Notes: generated by a model from the letters alone, not told the origin. A DNA stretch of 64,000 nucleotides from Arthrobacter sp. StoSoilB20 (GCF_019977295.1 NZ_AP024651.1:496001-560000), one strand, 5' to 3'; counted from the first letter of the stretch, positions 15,189-26,789 are shown. Program-made: numbers and translations.

Positions 15189-16190
15189 GTGCTTGGCTTC
15201 AAAGAAGAGGAATTCCTCACGCAGACCCGCAGCGCACTGGCACTGCAGGGGCAGATCGAATCGGTGGTTGATTCCATCCAGCAGCGTGGGATGACCAACC
15301 TGTTCCTTATCGGTGCAGGTGGAACCTATGCCGCGATGCTGCCGTACGAGCACTTCATCCGGTCCCGCTCCACCTTGCCGGTCCGTGCGTCCATCGGCAA
15401 AGAGCTGATGTTGACCGAGGATCCGACATTCGGCCCCGGCTCCGTAGCTGTCTTCGCCTCAGTCTCGGGCACCACGGAAGACGTTATCGAGGCCATCGAG
15501 TTCGCTAAGGCCAAGGGCGCCTACACCATCGGCTTCACGGGTTTCGGTGACAGCCCGTTCGCCAAAGCCCTGGACGTCGCCTTGGTTACCGAACCCAAAA
15601 CCTGGCCGTTCGATATCCCTATGATTCTCCTGAGCACCCGGCTTCTCGCCGTGCGGGAGGAATTTGAAGGATATGAGGAACTGGCAGCAGAACTGCAGTC
15701 CGTTCCCGAAAGCCTGGTCGGCGTCGCCCGCCAAGCAGAATCAGTGGCTGAAGCGTTTGCCGAGAAGAACAAGGACGCTGACTACCATTTCCTTGTGGGC
15801 ACCGGGAATCTGTGGGGCCTCACCTACCTGTATTCCATGTGCATCCTCGAAGAAATGCAGTGGCTCCGGACCACCCGCGTGCACGGTGCGGAGTTCTTCC
15901 ACGGATCCCTTGAACTCATTGAGGAAGACACCAGCCTCATGCTGCTCATGGGCGAAGACGAGACACGTCCGCTGATGGACCGTGTGGCCAAATTCGCCGA
16001 AAACTACAACAAGAACACCACTCTTCTGGACAGCAAGGCCTACGAACTCCCAGGCGTTAGCCCGCGGTTCCGCGCACTCCTTTCTCCGCTGGTCCTGGAC
16101 ACGGTACTCGACCGTTTCAGCAAGCACCTCGAACGCGTCCGCAACCACTCCCTGGATCTCCGTCGCTATTACCGCGTGGTCGAGTACTAA
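15189..16190 (+). CDS. frlB: FrlB-like SIS-domain fructosamine-6-phosphate deglycase
   Basis: 333 residues with two SIS domains (GAGGTYAAMLPYEHF near 41; FLVGTGNLWGLTYLYSMCILEE near 200). Features matching FrlB are the TRVHGAEFFHGSLELIEE segment (compare the family's GEFRHGPLEIVE) and the C terminus RNHSLDLRRYYRVVEY (family: HNPDERRYYGGLVEY). FrlB-type enzymes cleave fructoselysine 6-phosphate to glucose 6-phosphate and lysine. The GTG start follows AAAGGA by six bases. It is the first gene of a unit that also encodes an FrlD-like kinase, FrlC-like epimerase and an ABC importer. The amino acid part of the substrate cannot be told from sequence. Confidence 0.85.
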   Translation: MLGFKEEEFLTQTRSALALQGQIESVVDSIQQRGMTNLFLIGAGGTYAAMLPYEHFIRSRSTLPVRASIGKELMLTEDPTFGPGSVAVFASVSGTTEDVIEAIEFAKAKGAYTIGFTGFGDSPFAKALDVALVTEPKTWPFDIPMILLSTRLLAVREEFEGYEELAAELQSVPESLVGVARQAESVAEAFAEKNKDADYHFLVGTGNLWGLTYLYSMCILEEMQWLRTTRVHGAEFFHGSLELIEEDTSLMLLMGEDETRPLMDRVAKFAENYNKNTTLLDSKAYELPGVSPRFRALLSPLVLDTVLDRFSKHLERVRNHSLDLRRYYRVVEY

Positions 16191-16226
16191 CCCAGAACCG
16201 CACCCGGGAGGGGCTTAAGGCAATGC

Positions 16227-16258
16227 GCTGCGGGCCCGGCCCTCCCCGGGCCCGCAGC
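16227..16258 (+). promoter_or_regulatory. 13-bp GC-rich intercistronic hairpin
   Basis: Perfect arms at 16227-16239 and 16246-16258 with a 6-base loop lie between the deglycase stop and the kinase start. No T run follows, so it looks like an mRNA processing or stabilising element rather than a terminator. Confidence 0.7.
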
Positions 16259-16275
16259 TTCGAGACAGGAAGAGC

Positions 16276-17178
16276 ATGAAAGTAATCGGTTTCGGGGACA
16301 ACATTGTGGACCGTTTTCTCGACCGCAAAGTGATGTACCCCGGGGGGAACTGCGTCAACGTTGCGGTTTTTGCCCGACGGCTGGGCGTTGAATCCGGCTA
16401 CCTCGGCGTCTTCGGCTCGGACTCCTTGGGCGCCTTTGTCCGCGATGCCATTGATGCAGAAGGCGTCGATACAAGCCAGTGCGTCATCCGCGATGGCCTC
16501 AACGGTGTCACTGAAATCAAAGTTGTGGACGGTGACAGGGTCTTCCTTGGCTGGAACGAAGGTGGCGTCACCACAAGTGATCCTTTCGTGCTGGAGGATG
16601 AACACCTCCGGTACCTGGCCTCGGCCGACTTGGTACATTCGAGCGTCTACTCCGCTTCCGAAAGCCAGTTGCCTGCCGTGCGCAACGCAGGGACACTGGT
16701 CAGTTTCGACTACTCGTCCGAGCCGGAACGTAGGACGGACGCCTATTTGGCGCAGACGGCGCCCTACGTGGACCTTGCCCTTTTGTCGTGCGGAAACATG
16801 ACCGTTGCCGCCGTCGAAAGTGACCTTAAACGCGTCCACGCAGCGGGCGTTTCGCTTGCGGTGGGGACCCGCGGCCAGTCGGGCGCAGTGATGTACGACG
16901 GCGAACGCTTCCTGACGCAGGCGGCGGCACCTACCGATCCGCTCCGGTTTGCGGACACGATGGGTTGCGGTGATGCTTTCCTGGCGGGACTCGTGGTCAG
17001 TCTGTTGGGTTCGGGTTGGAGTCGATCGCGTCGGCCACCGGTTGAGGAGTGTCAAAAAGCCTTGGCCAGAGGTGCGCGGTCCGCCGCTGCCCAGTGCTAT
17101 GTGGAGGGCGCCTTCGGTTACGGCCGGGCAGTCGAGGTAGCTAGCAGCCGTCCAGGTAACTACCAGCCGGCCAGGTAA
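16276..17178 (+). CDS. frlD: FrlD-like fructosamine 6-kinase (PfkB family)
   Basis: 300-residue PfkB kinase. The start MKVIGFGDNIVDRFLD and the motif YPGGNCVNVAVFARRLG match FrlD (GDNCVD, SGGNAVNVAVYCTRYG). The ATP/catalytic motif is DTMGCGDAFLAGL near 232, with catalytic Asp in GCGD; the Cys in place of the usual Ala is unusual but FrlD-like kinases vary here. It would phosphorylate an Amadori compound at O6 for the FrlB-like deglycase. AGGAAG sits five bases before the ATG. The last codons contain a 12-bp repeat (CCAGGTAACTAC, 17151 and 17171). Confidence 0.85.
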   Translation: MKVIGFGDNIVDRFLDRKVMYPGGNCVNVAVFARRLGVESGYLGVFGSDSLGAFVRDAIDAEGVDTSQCVIRDGLNGVTEIKVVDGDRVFLGWNEGGVTTSDPFVLEDEHLRYLASADLVHSSVYSASESQLPAVRNAGTLVSFDYSSEPERRTDAYLAQTAPYVDLALLSCGNMTVAAVESDLKRVHAAGVSLAVGTRGQSGAVMYDGERFLTQAAAPTDPLRFADTMGCGDAFLAGLVVSLLGSGWSRSRRPPVEECQKALARGARSAAAQCYVEGAFGYGRAVEVASSRPGNYQPAR

Positions 17179-17252
17179 CTACTAGGATCTGATGCAGAGA
17201 CAAATCAACGCAGGAGACCGCAAACGCGGATTCCACAACTGAAGGGGGCCGG

Positions 17253-18359
17253 ATGGCGACGGATCATCAGAACCACCCGGCTGCCCCGACCATCACTGAG
17301 GTGGCAGCAGCCGCCGGCGTGGGCAGGGCGACGGTTGCCCGGACCCTGGGGAACTATGGATCGGTCAGCGAAGCCACACGGGCCAAGGTGATGCGTGCGG
17401 CCGAGAAATTGGGCTATCAGCCGAATACGTTGGCCCGAAGCATGACCACGGGGGTCACCAAAACCCTTGGAATCGTGCTGGCTGATGTGGCCAACCCGTT
17501 CTTCTCGGGAGTGCTTAAAGGCATTTCGGAAACCGCCAAAACGGCCGGCTACGATGCCATCATCCTGAGCACTGACGAGAAGCTTGAGCTGGAGCGCGAC
17601 GCGATCAAGGTCTTGCTGGCAAAGCAAGTGGATGGCCTCGTTGTGGCTTCAGCTGCGGGGCGAAGTGATGACGTCTCCCATCTGTCCAATGCCATTGATC
17701 GAGGAACCCCTGTGGTTCTTATAGACCGCCTGGTGGACAAACTGGAGACGGACTCGGTGGTGATCGATAACCGGGAGGCCGCGAGGTCTGCCGTTGCTTC
17801 GCTCATTCAGAATGGTCATCGGCGCATAGCATTCGCGTGGGGGCCGGTGACCCTGAGCCCGGCGACGGACTTGAAGCAGATGCACAGCATTCTGGACGAA
17901 GCGCTCTGGAGTGACGGCGAGCGGTTGAGGGGTTACCTCGACGCGCTCGAGGAGGCCGGGATTCCTTTTGACACTGCTCTCATCACCCACGTTTTGAAGA
18001 ATGAAGGCCAAGCCACGCGGGCTGTCAGTGGGATGCTCGCCCTTGCGGACCCACCCACTGCCATTTTCACTACCGAGACTGAGGCAACTGTGGGGGCGCT
18101 GCACTCCTTGCGCGCCAAAAACCTGCGCCTGCTCAAGGATGTCTCGCTGATCGGGTTCGATGACAGCCCGTGGGCTGCCGTCATGGAACCGCCGCTGACC
18201 ATGATCCAGCAGCCCATGCGCCAGATGGGAGTGGTCGCTTCCCAGCAGCTCATTGCCAGGATTGACGGCGATACGTCTGCCCCAAAGAAGCACGTCCTGC
18301 CTTCGCTGTTGGTAGCCCGCTCGTCGGATGGCCCGGTGCGGGCCGCCAGCGGCGAATAG
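17253..18359 (+). CDS. LacI-family transcriptional regulator of the fructosamine locus
   Basis: 368 residues. The N-terminal LacI helix-turn-helix (TITEVAAAAGVGRATVARTLG, residues 13-33) is followed by the hinge (YQPNTLARSM) and a periplasmic-binding-protein-like ligand domain (LGIVLADVANPFFSGVLKGI; LIGFDDSPWAAVMEPPLTMIQQP). It sits between the kinase and the importer genes, 74 bp after frlD. It very likely binds the TACCGGTA palindromes at 15131 and 18419. In Bacillus and E. coli the frl operons use GntR-type FrlR, so the LacI regulator is a different solution. Confidence 0.88.
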   Translation: MATDHQNHPAAPTITEVAAAAGVGRATVARTLGNYGSVSEATRAKVMRAAEKLGYQPNTLARSMTTGVTKTLGIVLADVANPFFSGVLKGISETAKTAGYDAIILSTDEKLELERDAIKVLLAKQVDGLVVASAAGRSDDVSHLSNAIDRGTPVVLIDRLVDKLETDSVVIDNREAARSAVASLIQNGHRRIAFAWGPVTLSPATDLKQMHSILDEALWSDGERLRGYLDALEEAGIPFDTALITHVLKNEGQATRAVSGMLALADPPTAIFTTETEATVGALHSLRAKNLRLLKDVSLIGFDDSPWAAVMEPPLTMIQQPMRQMGVVASQQLIARIDGDTSAPKKHVLPSLLVARSSDGPVRAASGE

Positions 18360-18418
18360 AAATTTCCCGCCCCTAATTTTCTCCGCTCTCTTCCCCGGTG
18401 CCTCAAATCATGATTCAC

Positions 18419-18436
18419 TGTGGTACCGGTATCACA
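18419..18436. promoter_or_regulatory. LacI-type operator TGTGGTACCGGTATCACA
   Basis: An 18-bp palindrome with one mismatched pair. The centre TACCGGTATCA and the downstream TGTTTCA repeat those at 15131. It lies about 130 bp before the substrate-binding protein gene and probably marks a second promoter for the importer half of the locus. Confidence 0.75.
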
Positions 18437-18568
18437 TGTTTCACCCCCAAGTCCCATCAAGAGTTACCCCTTCAGCCCGTACCCGAGTTCATCCCAACGG
18501 CGGGCATAACTTTCCTACTCCCTTTGAGGAGTCCCGGCTGATCGGCCCTTCGACCGAAAGAAGAACTG

Positions 18569-19891
18569 ATGCGTAAAAGCACCCAATCACTGATGGCATT
18601 GCTGGCCGGCGCCGCATTGGCGCTTACCGGTTGTTCCGACGGCGGCAGCCAGCCCGCCGCTGCCTTGGATCCCAACGCTGCCCCGCAGTACACCGGGACC
18701 CTCAGCATCCTCACGAAGTTTGGCGGAGACCCGCTTGAGCCCTACTTCGAGGACCTGGCTGCGGAGTACAAGAAGCTGCACCCGGAGGTTTCCTTCGACC
18801 TCATCCAGGAGACGGACCAGAGCATCAAGGACAAGACCAAGACGCTGACTGCGTCACAGGCCATGCCTGACATCTACTTCACCTGGGCCGGCAGCTGGGC
18901 CAACAACTTCATTGACGGAGGCCTCGCAGCAGACCTGACCCCGGTCATTGCCCCCGGTACCGAGTGGGGAAACAACTTCGGAGAGTCCGCCCTCAAGGCG
19001 TTCGCGAAGGACGGGAAGTACTATGCGGTACCCCTCTACAACAACGGCAAGTTCATGGGCTACAACCAGCGCATCTTCAAAGAACTGGGACTGACCCCGC
19101 CGTCCACTTTCGACGAGCTCATCTCATCGTGCTCTGTACTCAAGGGAGCCGGCTACGAGCCGATCTCGTTTGGAAACAAGGACGGCTGGCCGGGCCTGCA
19201 CTACCTGCAGCAACTCTTCGCCTACGAGGTACCCGCCGAAACGCTGCAAGGGGATTTCAGCCCTTCAACAGCCAAGCTCGAGGACAAGGGTTACCTCAAG
19301 GCCATGGACCAGTTCACCACCCTGGTCAAGGAGTGCACCGGCAGCGACAAGGATTCGAACGGTGTTCTCTACACCACGGCGCAGCAGGCCCTGGCTGAGG
19401 GGAAGTCCGGTATGTACTACCAGGAGATCCTCGAATTCGACTCCACCGCCTCCGCCGATTCAAAGCTCAAGCAGGATGGTTTGGGCATTTTCAAGCTTCC
19501 GGCGGCAGCAGACGCCAAGGGCGATCCGAAGGCCATTGAAGGTTCCCCGGAGGGTTACATCATCAATGCGCGTTCCAAGAACGCCGCGCTTGCCGCTGAC
19601 TTCATGAAATTCGCTACCAACAGCCAGAACGCTGCCAAGCTCTCCGCTCCGCCGTACGGGCAGCCCAGCGCCGTCAAAGGTGCGGTTTCCACCGAGAACT
19701 CCTCAGGGCCTGTGATCGAAGGCATCAAGCAGGTAAACGAAGCATCTGCGGCCATCACCTGGCTGGACTCCGTTACTGTTCCTGCAGTCGCTGACGCCTG
19801 GTTGGCCGGTGGGGAAGCCCTGGTGGCCGGAACCCAGACCCCGGACCAGGTACTTGCCTCCGTCCGGGCCGCTTCCAGTGCAGCGAAGTAG
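18569..19891 (+). CDS. ABC sugar-type solute-binding lipoprotein
   Basis: 440 residues. Lipoprotein signal with lipobox ALTGC (Cys22), then an extracellular solute-binding protein family 1 fold (LSILTKFGGDPLEPYFEDLAAEYKK..., AMPDIYFTWAGSWANNFIDGG, YAVPLYNNGKFMGYN). It delivers substrate to the two permeases that follow directly. By context the ligand is an Amadori-type glycated amino acid, as for FrlO of Bacillus, but family 1 proteins mostly bind oligosaccharides, so this is inference. The ATG follows AAAGAAG by about eight bases. Confidence 0.85.
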   Translation: MRKSTQSLMALLAGAALALTGCSDGGSQPAAALDPNAAPQYTGTLSILTKFGGDPLEPYFEDLAAEYKKLHPEVSFDLIQETDQSIKDKTKTLTASQAMPDIYFTWAGSWANNFIDGGLAADLTPVIAPGTEWGNNFGESALKAFAKDGKYYAVPLYNNGKFMGYNQRIFKELGLTPPSTFDELISSCSVLKGAGYEPISFGNKDGWPGLHYLQQLFAYEVPAETLQGDFSPSTAKLEDKGYLKAMDQFTTLVKECTGSDKDSNGVLYTTAQQALAEGKSGMYYQEILEFDSTASADSKLKQDGLGIFKLPAAADAKGDPKAIEGSPEGYIINARSKNAALAADFMKFATNSQNAAKLSAPPYGQPSAVKGAVSTENSSGPVIEGIKQVNEASAAITWLDSVTVPAVADAWLAGGEALVAGTQTPDQVLASVRAASSAAK

Positions 19892-19902
19892 CAAGGGACG
19901 CC

Positions 19903-20874
19903 ATGACTGTTTCGCATACTGACTGGAAGCCTGCGGCGCCGCCCACGGCGCCCGTTTCCGCCGGAAACTCCAAGGGTCGCAAACCCAGGTCTGTCCAGGG
20001 TCCCCGCTGGCGCAATGTGGTGTGGGTGCTGCCGGCAGTCCTGCTGCTGGGCGTGTTCGCGTACTTGCCCCTGGTGCAGAATCTTGGGTTCAGCTTCCTC
20101 AAGTGGGATATCTACAGTGGCCGCCAGACCTTTGTGGGTGCGGACAACTACGTCCGGATGTTCAATGACCCCATCTTCTGGAAGTCACTCCTCAACAACT
20201 CGCTGTACGCGGTCATCTCAATCGCCTTCCAAGTATTCGGGGCGGTGATCCTCGCCGCGATGATCGAGGGACTGCGGAGCCAGCGGTGGAAGGGGATCCT
20301 CCGGGCCGTGTACTTTGTACCGTCCGCAATCTCCCTCACAGTTGCCGGCCTCCTGTTTTACTTCATCTACGAACCCGAGATGGGCATCCTCAACGCCGCC
20401 TTGGATTTCCTGGGCCTTGGAAACTTCACCCAAGCCTGGCTGGGACAGGAAAACACGGCGATCTTTGCCATCATCGCCATGAGCCAATGGCAGGGCTTTG
20501 GATACTGCACGCTTCTCTTCTCGGTGGCGCTTCAGCGAATCCCTTCCGAACTGTATGAAGCTGCATCCATCGACGGCGTTGGACCCTTCCAGAGGTTCTT
20601 TTCGATTTCCTTGCCACTTGTCAGGGAAATGACCGGCCTGATGATGATTGTCACCGTCTCCGGAGCCTTCCAAGTGTTCAACGAAGTCATGGTGATGACC
20701 AGCGGAGGGCCGAACAATTCCAGCCAGGTCCTTGGTACATGGCTCTACAGGAGCGGATTCGTCCGCAATGACTTTGGTTATGCGGCCGCCGTCGCAACCG
20801 CCGTCTTCATCATCACCCTGGTCCTGGCAGTCGTCCAGCTACGTATCTCCAAGAAAAAGAGGGTCCAATGGTGA
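19903..20874 (+). CDS. ABC importer permease, MalF-like
   Basis: 323 residues and six predicted helices after an about 40-residue cytoplasmic N terminus. The ATPase-contact EAA loop is visible as YEAASIDGVGPFQRFFSISLP near 220. It starts 11 bases after the binding-protein stop and overlaps the next permease by 7 bases, so the pair is translationally coupled. It forms the heterodimeric channel of the fructosamine-linked importer. No ATPase gene accompanies it. Confidence 0.88.
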   Translation: MTVSHTDWKPAAPPTAPVSAGNSKGRKPRSVQGPRWRNVVWVLPAVLLLGVFAYLPLVQNLGFSFLKWDIYSGRQTFVGADNYVRMFNDPIFWKSLLNNSLYAVISIAFQVFGAVILAAMIEGLRSQRWKGILRAVYFVPSAISLTVAGLLFYFIYEPEMGILNAALDFLGLGNFTQAWLGQENTAIFAIIAMSQWQGFGYCTLLFSVALQRIPSELYEAASIDGVGPFQRFFSISLPLVREMTGLMMIVTVSGAFQVFNEVMVMTSGGPNNSSQVLGTWLYRSGFVRNDFGYAAAVATAVFIITLVLAVVQLRISKKKRVQW

Positions 20875-21704
20875 CGCGCTCAGCCCTGCTGTTGGTACTC
20901 GGACGGGTCCTCGTCAAAGCCTTCCTGATTGCACTGGCCGTCGTCGTCGTTTATCCCTTGATCTGGATGCTGCTGAACGGTGTGAAGTCCAACTCCGAGC
21001 TGTTCTCCAATCCGTTCGCACTGCCCGTTGCGTGGAAATGGGACAACTACATCACTGCATGGAATCGAGGGGTGGGCGACTACCTCACCACCAGTGTCCT
21101 GGTGACCGTTGCGTCCACCATCGCGACAGTATTCATCAGCGCATGGGCGGCTTACGGGCTGACCAGGGTGAACATCCCCTTTAACAGAGTGGTGCTCATT
21201 CTCATCCTGGGCGGCCTGATGCTCGCTCCCACGGTGGCCCTGATCCCGTTGGTGAAGATGTTCCAGAGCCTGGGGCTCTACAACAATCTCTGGGCGTTGC
21301 TCATCCTGTACACGGCATTTCGGGTTCCCTTCACAACGTTCCTTATCCGGGCTTACATGATGGACCTGCCCGCGGAGGTGGATGAAGCCGCATCCGTGGA
21401 TGGAGCGTCGAAGGCCCGGGCCTTTTGGCAGGTTATTCTGCCTATGTGTAAGCCGATCCTGGTCTCGACTGTTCTCTTGAATATTCTGTTCACCTGGAAC
21501 GAGTACTTGTTCGCCATGGTCTTCACCAGCGGGGGAGCGCTGCAAACCCTGCCAGTGGGGCTCACCAACTTGATGTCCAAGCACGGTACGGACTATCCCG
21601 TGGTGTTCGCGGGTATGGCTATCGCGGCAATTCCGGTGATTGTGCTCTTCTTCGCCGGACAGCGGTACTTCATCCGTGGACTCGCCGACGGAGTTGGTAA
21701 GTAG
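20868..21704 (+). CDS. ABC importer permease, MalG-like
   Basis: 278 residues with six helices. The EAA loop is VDEAASVDGASKARAFWQVILP near 165-186. The ending RYFIRGLADGVGK is typical of the MalG branch. The start overlaps the end of the MalF-like gene, and the stop is two bases before the FrlC-like gene, making a tight four-gene block with binding protein and epimerase. Confidence 0.88.
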   Translation: MVTRSALLLVLGRVLVKAFLIALAVVVVYPLIWMLLNGVKSNSELFSNPFALPVAWKWDNYITAWNRGVGDYLTTSVLVTVASTIATVFISAWAAYGLTRVNIPFNRVVLILILGGLMLAPTVALIPLVKMFQSLGLYNNLWALLILYTAFRVPFTTFLIRAYMMDLPAEVDEAASVDGASKARAFWQVILPMCKPILVSTVLLNILFTWNEYLFAMVFTSGGALQTLPVGLTNLMSKHGTDYPVVFAGMAIAAIPVIVLFFAGQRYFIRGLADGVGK

Positions 21705-21706
21705 TT

Positions 21707-24191
<2,485 letters not shown>

Positions 24192-24413
24192 GACAGGCTC
24201 CCCAGCAGCTGTTTTGTGATGTTTCGGCCAGTCTAGGTGGGCTGCCAAGCGGGTCCCAGCCATGAATTGTGCCTTGTGGATAACCCGCCCAGAGTGGCTG
24301 CCGGAGCCGGCATTTAAGCCGGGTTGCCGGCAAAACAGGCGCCCGAAGAGACGCTTCTCCCAAAGCGTCGGAGCTAGACGCTAGGGTGGTACTCAAGAGA
24401 AGGGGAGTGCTCC

Positions 24414-24860
24414 ATGGAAGACCAGAACGTGCAGCTTGATCCTGTGCCTGGGGGCGAAATCCTGGGGACTGGACGCACCATCATCTCCGAAGCGGCGGTG
24501 GCCAAGGTTGCAGGCATTGCTGCCCGCACAGTGCCGGGCGTCTACTCGTTGGGTTCGGGTCCGTCCCGCGCGCTCGGCGCGATTCGCGACGCCGTCGGCA
24601 GCTCGGACCATGCAGCGGGTGTCCGCGCAGAAGTGGGCGAGACCCAGGTGGCCGTGGACATCAACCTTGTAGCCCTCTATGGACACCCCCTGCACGGCGT
24701 CGCCAACCAAGTGCGCAGCGCAGTCTTCCGCGCGGTTGAAGAGCTTGTTGGCCTGCAGGTCATTGAAGTCAATATCGAGATCAATGATGTCTATGTGGCC
24801 CCGCCTGTTAAACCCACGGGAAGCAAGGCCGCCGTAGTGGAAAGGGAGGCACTCCAGTGA
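24414..24860 (+). CDS. Asp23/Gls24-family envelope stress protein
   Basis: 148 residues. The Asp23 domain shows TIISEAAVAKVAGIAARTVPGVYSLG and VAVDINLVALYGHPLHGVANQVRSAVFRAVEELVGLQVIEVNIEINDVYV. In Gram-positives this family is anchored at the membrane by AmaP and supports envelope homeostasis. It is the first of five overlapping genes (24414-26689) that also encode two AmaP/DUF2273-like membrane proteins. GGGGAG precedes the ATG. Confidence 0.9.
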   Translation: MEDQNVQLDPVPGGEILGTGRTIISEAAVAKVAGIAARTVPGVYSLGSGPSRALGAIRDAVGSSDHAAGVRAEVGETQVAVDINLVALYGHPLHGVANQVRSAVFRAVEELVGLQVIEVNIEINDVYVAPPVKPTGSKAAVVEREALQ

Positions 24861-25048
24861 GCATGACCGTTGTGGGCATCGCGATCGGCGCCTTCGTAGC
24901 CTTCATGTCCTTTTCCTTTGGGCTGTGGGGATTCCTGATCTCACTGCTCTTCATGGGCATCGGAGCACTGCTGGGCCGGGCAGCTGACGGAAAATTGGAT
25001 CTTCGGAGCGTCCTGGACGCCATTACGGGCCGGCGCTCCTCGTCATGA
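24857..25048 (+). CDS. Small DUF2273-like membrane protein
   Basis: 63 residues, started at a GTG that overlaps the preceding TGA (GTGA). Two hydrophobic helices (about 4-22 and 25-42) are followed by a short basic tail. Small proteins like this accompany Asp23 proteins in many Firmicutes and Actinobacteria and probably help membrane anchoring. No enzymatic motif. Confidence 0.8.
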   Translation: MSMTVVGIAIGAFVAFMSFSFGLWGFLISLLFMGIGALLGRAADGKLDLRSVLDAITGRRSSS

Positions 25049-25425
25049 GCGTGGCTGAGGCTGTGGAATCCACCACCAGCCTGGCCGGCCACAACCGGAT
25101 CAGTACCCAGGCTTTGACATCCTTGGCGCGCGCCGCCGCCGCTGAAGCCCTCGGCGTTGAGGCCAGCGACATCCGCGCTGATTGGGCGGACGACGACGGC
25201 CTGCTGGCTTTGTCGATCGTGGCACCTATCAGCATCCCGGCTTTGACCGAAGTCTTGCGGGATCCGTTGCGCGTCCAGGGCTTCGGCGGCTCCATCTGGG
25301 ACCGGGCAGTTGCTGCGAAAGCCACTGTCCTTGAAACGGTCACGCGACTCAGCGGATCCCAGTTGAGCAGGGTGGACATCAGAATCAGCGGCGCCCACGT
25401 CACCGAAGGAGGCCGGGTTCATTGA
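25045..25425 (+). CDS. Second Asp23-like small protein of the envelope operon
   Basis: 126 residues. It overlaps the previous gene by four bases (ATGA). No membrane segment. The stretch ALTSLARAAAAEALGVEASDIRADWADDDGLLALSIVAPI and the ending LSRVDIRISGAHV resemble the alternating strand/helix pattern of Asp23 domains, though similarity is weak. By position it is a partner of the Gls24 protein. Function unproven. Confidence 0.7.
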   Translation: MSVAEAVESTTSLAGHNRISTQALTSLARAAAAEALGVEASDIRADWADDDGLLALSIVAPISIPALTEVLRDPLRVQGFGGSIWDRAVAAKATVLETVTRLSGSQLSRVDIRISGAHVTEGGRVH

Positions 25426-26081
25426 CACAGGACCAGAAAGCCCACCGCCCAACCCGGGATCAAAACAGCATCGAGCAGCAAGCTGGAGCTGGACCGGTGG
25501 CCGGCGAGGACCCTGAGATGAGCCGTATCCTTCGGCGTGAAACCCATTCTTCCCGCGCCGGTGCTGCTGTCATTGCCGCCGTCCTGGTGATTGTGCTCTG
25601 CCTCTACGCACTTCTCGAGGCGGGCGTGCGGGCCGTGGGACAGCCTCCCTGGCTGATCGACCCCACCACTGCGGCCGGGCGCATCATCGCTCTCCCGGAA
25701 GGTATTTCCCCTTTGCTGCTTGGCGCCAGTGGTGCCGTAGTTGCCATGGTGGGACTCTTCTTCTTCCTGCACGCAGTGCTGCCCGGCAGGCGAGCCCGGC
25801 ATTTGCTCCGGGACCGTCGTACCGCCGTCGTGGTTGATGACGAAGTACTGGCATCGGCGCTGGCGCGTCGCGCGCGAACTGCCGCGAACGTTACCCAGGA
25901 GCAGGTGATGGTGGTGGTTTCCAGGCAATTGGTGGTGGTCAATGTCCGGCCTACATCGGGCAGCAGGGTGAGCGAAGAAGCTGTGCTGACTGCTGTGCGG
26001 GCAGAACTTGAGGAGATGTCGCCGGTGCCGATGCCTTCCGTGCGAGTCAACGTGGCGTCCTCGGGGGTGATTGGCGCGTGA
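25422..26081 (+). CDS. DUF6286-like membrane protein of the envelope operon
   Basis: 219 residues. It starts at TTG (25422) overlapping the previous TGA; a good GAAGGAGG lies nine bases upstream, which supports this start. A hydrophilic N terminus of about 45 residues is followed by two membrane helices (about 46-66 and 98-120) and a soluble domain (RTAVVVDDEVLASALARRAR...VNVRPTSGS) resembling the AmaP/DUF6286 cytoplasmic part. Probably anchors the Asp23-type proteins at the membrane. Confidence 0.78.
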   Translation: MTQDQKAHRPTRDQNSIEQQAGAGPVAGEDPEMSRILRRETHSSRAGAAVIAAVLVIVLCLYALLEAGVRAVGQPPWLIDPTTAAGRIIALPEGISPLLLGASGAVVAMVGLFFFLHAVLPGRRARHLLRDRRTAVVVDDEVLASALARRARTAANVTQEQVMVVVSRQLVVVNVRPTSGSRVSEEAVLTAVRAELEEMSPVPMPSVRVNVASSGVIGA

Positions 26082-26689
26082 ACGGGACACCGCGTGCCCT
26101 CAACCGTGTGCTGTTGTTCGTCATTGGGGTGAAACTCCTGGCCGTCGGACTGTTGCTCGTGCTGCTGGCGACCGTGCCCGCTGTGGCGGCGTGGTGGCAT
26201 GGATTCTCTGCCGGTGTCTGGGCCGGGATGGAAAATGCCTTCCGCCAAACCCGCTTGCCAGGACATGAGGAAAGCTGGCTGTGGATTGTGGCTGGAGCGG
26301 TCCTGGTGGCCGTCATTGTCGCCATGATCGCCTGGCTCTCCCAGCAGGGCAAGGGCCGGGCCAACCTGTTGGTCGCAAGCGATGACGACAGCCATATCGA
26401 TGGAGAAGTGCGGATCGGTGGAGGCGTGGCGGAACAGGCGCTGAGGGCTGCGCTGGCTGAGCGGACCGACCTCGCAGCCGCTTCCGTGGCCACCTACGAG
26501 GTGCGGGGGAAGCCGGGGCTGCGCATCCGGATCCAGCCCAGGCAAGGAGTGGCGCCACACGTGCTGGCCGCCGAAGTATCCCAGCTCGTTGAAGCATTGG
26601 ACCTGGTTATCGGCCAAAAAACGCCGGTGTTGGTGCACATGGTTTCGGGTGCCCGGTCCAGGTTTACCAAGGCGGAACGTGTCCGCTGA
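26078..26689 (+). CDS. AmaP-like membrane anchor of the Gls24 operon
   Basis: 203 residues. The GTG start overlaps the previous TGA (GTGA). Two membrane helices (about 9-38 and 69-87) bracket a short external loop, and the cytoplasmic C-terminal domain (DSHIDGEVRIGGGVAEQALRAALAERTD...GLRIRIQPRQG) matches the alkaline shock membrane anchor (AmaP) layout. It is the last gene of the overlapping unit. Role inferred from family and context. Confidence 0.78.
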   Translation: MNGTPRALNRVLLFVIGVKLLAVGLLLVLLATVPAVAAWWHGFSAGVWAGMENAFRQTRLPGHEESWLWIVAGAVLVAVIVAMIAWLSQQGKGRANLLVASDDDSHIDGEVRIGGGVAEQALRAALAERTDLAAASVATYEVRGKPGLRIRIQPRQGVAPHVLAAEVSQLVEALDLVIGQKTPVLVHMVSGARSRFTKAERVR

Positions 26690-26789
26690 CATTGCGGAAT
26701 GCAAGTCCCGGCCCCTAAGTTGAGTCCGAGGGGGAATGCCTCCTTTGGCACGCCACGTCACAGATCCGACCGTTACAGAGGAGAACACC

